From a bacterium (GTDB lineage: Bacteria > Planctomycetota > UBA1135 > UBA2386), in NCBI GenBank assembly GCA_030432695.1, contig JAUILN010000002.1:496001-560000 (forward strand): a stretch of DNA of 64,000 bases, read 5' to 3'. A program made the position numbers and the translations under genes. Under the pieces are notes generated by a model, which was given only the letters and a program-made list of their open reading frames with translations, was not told the origin of the DNA and ran no database searches. Shown here one piece after another: positions 61,901-64,000 of the stretch (position 1 is its first letter; each line of letters opens with the position of its first letter).

Positions 61901-64000
61901 CGGATCGAGCGCCTCGCCGAGGTGACGCGGCGCAGGCACCAGATCGATCTCGGTCATGCCGACGCTGCGGTAGACGGACCGGTCGCGGGTCGTCGCGACC
62001 ACGTGGAGCTGCTGACCGTCACCCAGCTTCGCGCGGGCGATGCGGACCAGGCCATTCGCGTCCGGCTTCAGGTCGACGTGCAGCGCCGAGCCGGCCGGCA
62101 GGAATTCGAGGTTCGGGAAGGTACCGGGGTGCTCGCCGCGCGACGCGCTGCCGGATTCGGCCGAACCTGGCGCACCGGCCCTGCGGGCACCGCCCCGACC
62201 GCCGAAGCGACCGCCGGCTCCACCGCCAAGGCCGAGGGCGCTCTCCCACTCGTCGAGCGCCCAGGGGTTCAGCAGTAGTCCCGGCCGCTCCAGCATGTTG
62301 CCCGGATACTTGGTCTCGAACCGACGCTCGAGGATGTAGCGGTACTCCTCGCCGATCTCCCGTCCGACGTGGTAGCTCGACGGCTCGAGCAGCCGATCGC
62401 GCCAGTCCAACCACAGCGGCATGCCGTCGCGCAGACCCCGCCAGGGGTCGTAGGGCGGCAGGTAGCGGGTCGCGACGACGTGCACGCGCGTGGCCGCATC
62501 GGCACCCGCGACCCGGATCACCACGTCCTCTCCCTGGGTCTCGAAGCCGCGAATCCGCAGATGCTGCGGGCGCGCGGCCTCGGCGCGCCGCAGCTCGCCG
62601 ACCACCCAGCCATTGCGGAGCTCGCCGGGGATCACGCTGATCCCGACCACTTCGCCCGACTCGTGCAGGTAGAGGACGTACTCGCCGGCCTCCAGCTCGC
62701 GGAGCTGGAGTTCACCATCCACCAAGGCCAGCGCATCGAACCGGTCGTGGACCGCGACGGCGTTCTGCAGGATCTCACGGGAATAGGCGCCATGCTGCGG
62801 CAGCCGGACCTCGAACAGGCCGGCGACCTGGCGCCCCATGCTCTGCGCGCCGCCCTGGTAGGGCACGAACACCGTGTCGCCGACGCGCGCATGGATCCGC
62901 GCCGGAAGGGTCTGCTCGTCGTCCGCGGTCGACCATGCGCCGACCGACACCGCGAAGCCCGACGACGAGACGCGCGCGACCTGCTCCAGGCGCCCGAGCT
63001 GGATCCGCCCCTGCGCGTCGGTGCGCAGCGTGACGTCCATCGGGTCGTTGAAGTCACGGAACGTCAACCGCACGGTCACTGCCTGGTCGGCCTTCGGCTC
63101 GCCGTCCTTGCCGAGCACGTCGAGCACGAAACCGTCGCCGATCCGGCACAGGAGCGGGCTCGAGGTCGCCGGCGTGGGCTCGATCGCGTTCAGCTCGAAC
63201 GCCCGGTTGCCGCTGCCGAGCGCGCGCTCCTCACCCTTGGCCAGGGTCTTCACCGTGCCGGAGAGCGCGACCATGATCCGCGCCAGCCGCTCGGGCACCT
63301 GGATCTGATGGACGAACGCGGTGCCGTCGGTCGGCAGCTCGATGTCGTTGAGGATCTGCGCCGACGAAGTGCCCTCGTGATCCCACGCGGTGATCGACAG
63401 GGTCGGCGACTCGAGGACGTCGAGACCCAGCTCATAGCCGTTCAACAACAGGCGCGGCTGGACCACCAGGCGCGCCTGCCGCCCCGGCAGCAGCTCCTCG
63501 CGATCGACGTGGATCGAGGCCTCCAGCTGGTAGTTCTCGGCCTGGTGCTGGATCTGCTCCAGCGTCGCGAAGTCCCCGTGCCGGACGATCGCCCGCTTGG
63601 ATCCCGGGTCGGTCGAGTACGGCAACACGATCTCGCCATCGGAACCCGGCGCGTACTCGCGGCCACCGAGCCACAGGGTCGCTCCCGCGACCGGCTTCCC
63701 GGCGCCGTCCAATACCCTGAAGTGCTGCCCATCGGCCGCCTCGCGGGCCACCAGGTCCATCCGCCCCTTGCGGACGATGGCCCGGCTGGCGATGCCGTTG
63801 CCCAGGAACTCGACGATCCACACACCGGGACGGTCGGCGATGCCCGGGAAGTCGAAGCGACGACGCACCCGGCGCAGCGGCCCGACCTCGACCTCGACCG
63901 CCCGCTCCTCGCCGGCCACCAGCCCGTCGAGCTCGATCGACGCGTCGATCTCCTTCCCCTCGCCGCGGTAGTAGTTGAAGGTGTCGATCTCGAAGACCTT
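58976..64000 (-). CDS. Very large exported-type protein, alpha-2-macroglobulin-like features (partial, N-terminus off right edge)
   Basis: The frame is open to the right edge, so 1674 residues are visible and the start is missing; a GTG at 63919 is not the true start. The first 450 visible residues are beta-sandwich domains with macroglobulin-like phrases (PGVWIVEFLGNG, VLDGAGKPVAGATLWLGG, VDREELLPGRQARLVVQP, GDTVFVPYQGG). A Gly/Arg-rich stretch (DNA about 62190-62240) and an acidic segment (about 61130-61215) separate regions. The last third is helical, TPR-like (LLLQDRIEEALTAFAKVAPEA), and ends in another beta domain. No CxEQ thioester motif is visible. An envelope protein that binds or traps other proteins is possible, but the family assignment is tentative. 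Confidence 0.65.
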   Translation of the reverse strand, partial: KVFEIDTFNYYRGEGKEIDASIELDGLVAGEERAVEVEVGPLRRVRRRFDFPGIADRPGVWIVEFLGNGIASRAIVRKGRMDLVAREAADGQHFRVLDGAGKPVAGATLWLGGREYAPGSDGEIVLPYSTDPGSKRAIVRHGDFATLEQIQHQAENYQLEASIHVDREELLPGRQARLVVQPRLLLNGYELGLDVLESPTLSITAWDHEGTSSAQILNDIELPTDGTAFVHQIQVPERLARIMVALSGTVKTLAKGEERALGSGNRAFELNAIEPTPATSSPLLCRIGDGFVLDVLGKDGEPKADQAVTVRLTFRDFNDPMDVTLRTDAQGRIQLGRLEQVARVSSSGFAVSVGAWSTADDEQTLPARIHARVGDTVFVPYQGGAQSMGRQVAGLFEVRLPQHGAYSREILQNAVAVHDRFDALALVDGELQLRELEAGEYVLYLHESGEVVGISVIPGELRNGWVVGELRRAEAARPQHLRIRGFETQGEDVVIRVAGADAATRVHVVATRYLPPYDPWRGLRDGMPLWLDWRDRLLEPSSYHVGREIGEEYRYILERRFETKYPGNMLERPGLLLNPWALDEWESALGLGGGAGGRFGGRGGARRAGAPGSAESGSASRGEHPGTFPNLEFLPAGSALHVDLKPDANGLVRIARAKLGDGQQLHVVATTRDRSVYRSVGMTEIDLVPAPRHLGEALDPDVALAQERSIEFVAAAGTATVRNPADAEVETIDSLRSVFAMFQSLTGDAQLDTFEFVVRWPQLDDDAKPALYAQHACHELHFFLHQKDRAFFDSVVRPYLANKLHKTFLDEWLLGAPLDGYLEPWAFGRLNVVEQILLVRRLSGEDGGNMARDIADRVALNPVPVDAENKLFYGLLAGEALKAKDAKDIGLVLERLREQAQTRTAAAEPSGPSTPGPARGRARRELDRARNEDADGAEAEEVTPEESLGDDEVLNSDEFFLGQAGGGGGEFDAAKRKAAGRLYSAPDTTKRYVERNYWNLRETEVGPQLVEADRFWLDFARSGAADLFLSTHVGDAAGSFAEMMFALAVLDLPFEPGEHQISTDGGILSFTAATPLLLVRQELGMARAGGDEAAPILVSQNVFRLDERYRMVDGRQLDAWVNDEYLVDVAYGCQVVVTNPTSTSRDLEVLVQVPEGAIPVRGSRETRSVPMRLDGYSTQAFDFAFYFPAAGNFPHYPVHVTSEGVEVAAASARRFDVVAEPTVVDTTSWQYISQDAPAETVLSYLETANLRSVDLGKLAWRMHDKAFFEAALARLRSRHIYHDTLWAYGFRHQDVTAITERLRHAEAFLLACGPTIRSPWIDVDPVVRKWYEHAEYRPLINARAHQFGKQREILNQSVAQQWHELLDVLAHRPELDSEDWLMVTYYLLLQDRIEEALTAFAKVAPEAVPTRLQHDAMRAYLAFYTEDLATARRIAEAHSDHPVAHWRSRFEEMVLQLDEIEGRATGLEEGGDTEISADALAARQPSLELEVVDRKLRLRYRNLAACELRFFEMDVEFLFSSHPFVGAGNDAFSYVRPNRSDAVALPEEENELLLDLPEEFRSTNVLVEVRGAGLVRQAPSYANSMDVQWIENFGQVRVTDPDSDAALSKVYVKVFARQPNGRVRFHKDGYTDLRGRFDYASLSGAGAMNVDRFAVLVLSEERGAIIREVAPPLR

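Overview
The window reads as chromosomal DNA of a high-GC planctomycete-like bacterium. The evidence is inferential: an ECF sigma factor of the planctomycete 'DHTLQPTALVHEA' type translationally coupled to a membrane Ser/Thr kinase with a C-terminal coil/repeat region, many secreted FG-GAP, propeller and carboxypeptidase-regulatory-like proteins, a formylglycine-type sulfatase, and several secreted proteins that share a C-terminal module. I see no rRNA, tRNA, CRISPR array, insertion sequence or phage gene.

Layout. 1-17.1 kb holds five paralogous secreted proteins built of carboxypeptidase-regulatory-like beta-sandwich repeats, all on the minus strand. Three of them (17114 to 9818) form one transcription unit with successive 4-base ATGA overlaps. 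Between them lie a hemerythrin/glycosyltransferase pair, a secreted protein, and the plus-strand sigma-factor/kinase pair. 17.2-21.5 kb is a two-gene McrBC-like (type IV restriction-like) module: an EVE-like plus AAA+ McrB-type protein and a DUF2357/PD-(D/E)XK nuclease partner. Divergent from it, 21.6-29.9 kb is one 2756-residue secreted protein with five tandem WG[D/N]D repeats and a C-terminus resembling polymorphic toxins (a pre-toxin TG-like segment followed by an unrecognised domain).

29.9-43.7 kb is mixed: a cupin-DUF2911 protein, an FG-GAP protein, an unusual three-gene operon (acyl-CoA dehydrogenase-like, cytoplasmic PhnD-fold protein, TusA-like/diiron fusion), a sulfatase, a protein with two RlaP-type nucleotidyltransferase domains, an aldo/keto reductase and a lipoprotein. 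43.7-46.0 kb is a compact nucleotide-metabolism operon, thyA-folA-rnhA, in which RNase HI carries a second, catalytically dead RNase H copy. 46-52 kb has a propeller/solute-binding-protein fusion and two secreted proteins.

52.2-57.7 kb is a family of tandem paralogs of unknown function. It has been disturbed by a low-GC reverse-strand gene and contains a truncated paralog remnant. 57.8-64 kb ends with a secreted protein and the C-terminal 1674 residues of a very large protein that runs off the right edge.

A family of 37-base intergenic palindromes (two 18-base arms, one central base, core GTGCC-A-GGCAC) recurs six times. Four copies lie 6-16 bases after a stop codon, and one lies exactly at the breakpoint of the truncated paralog. 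Coordinates, overlaps and motifs were read from the sequence; family names rest on motif recognition without database searches.
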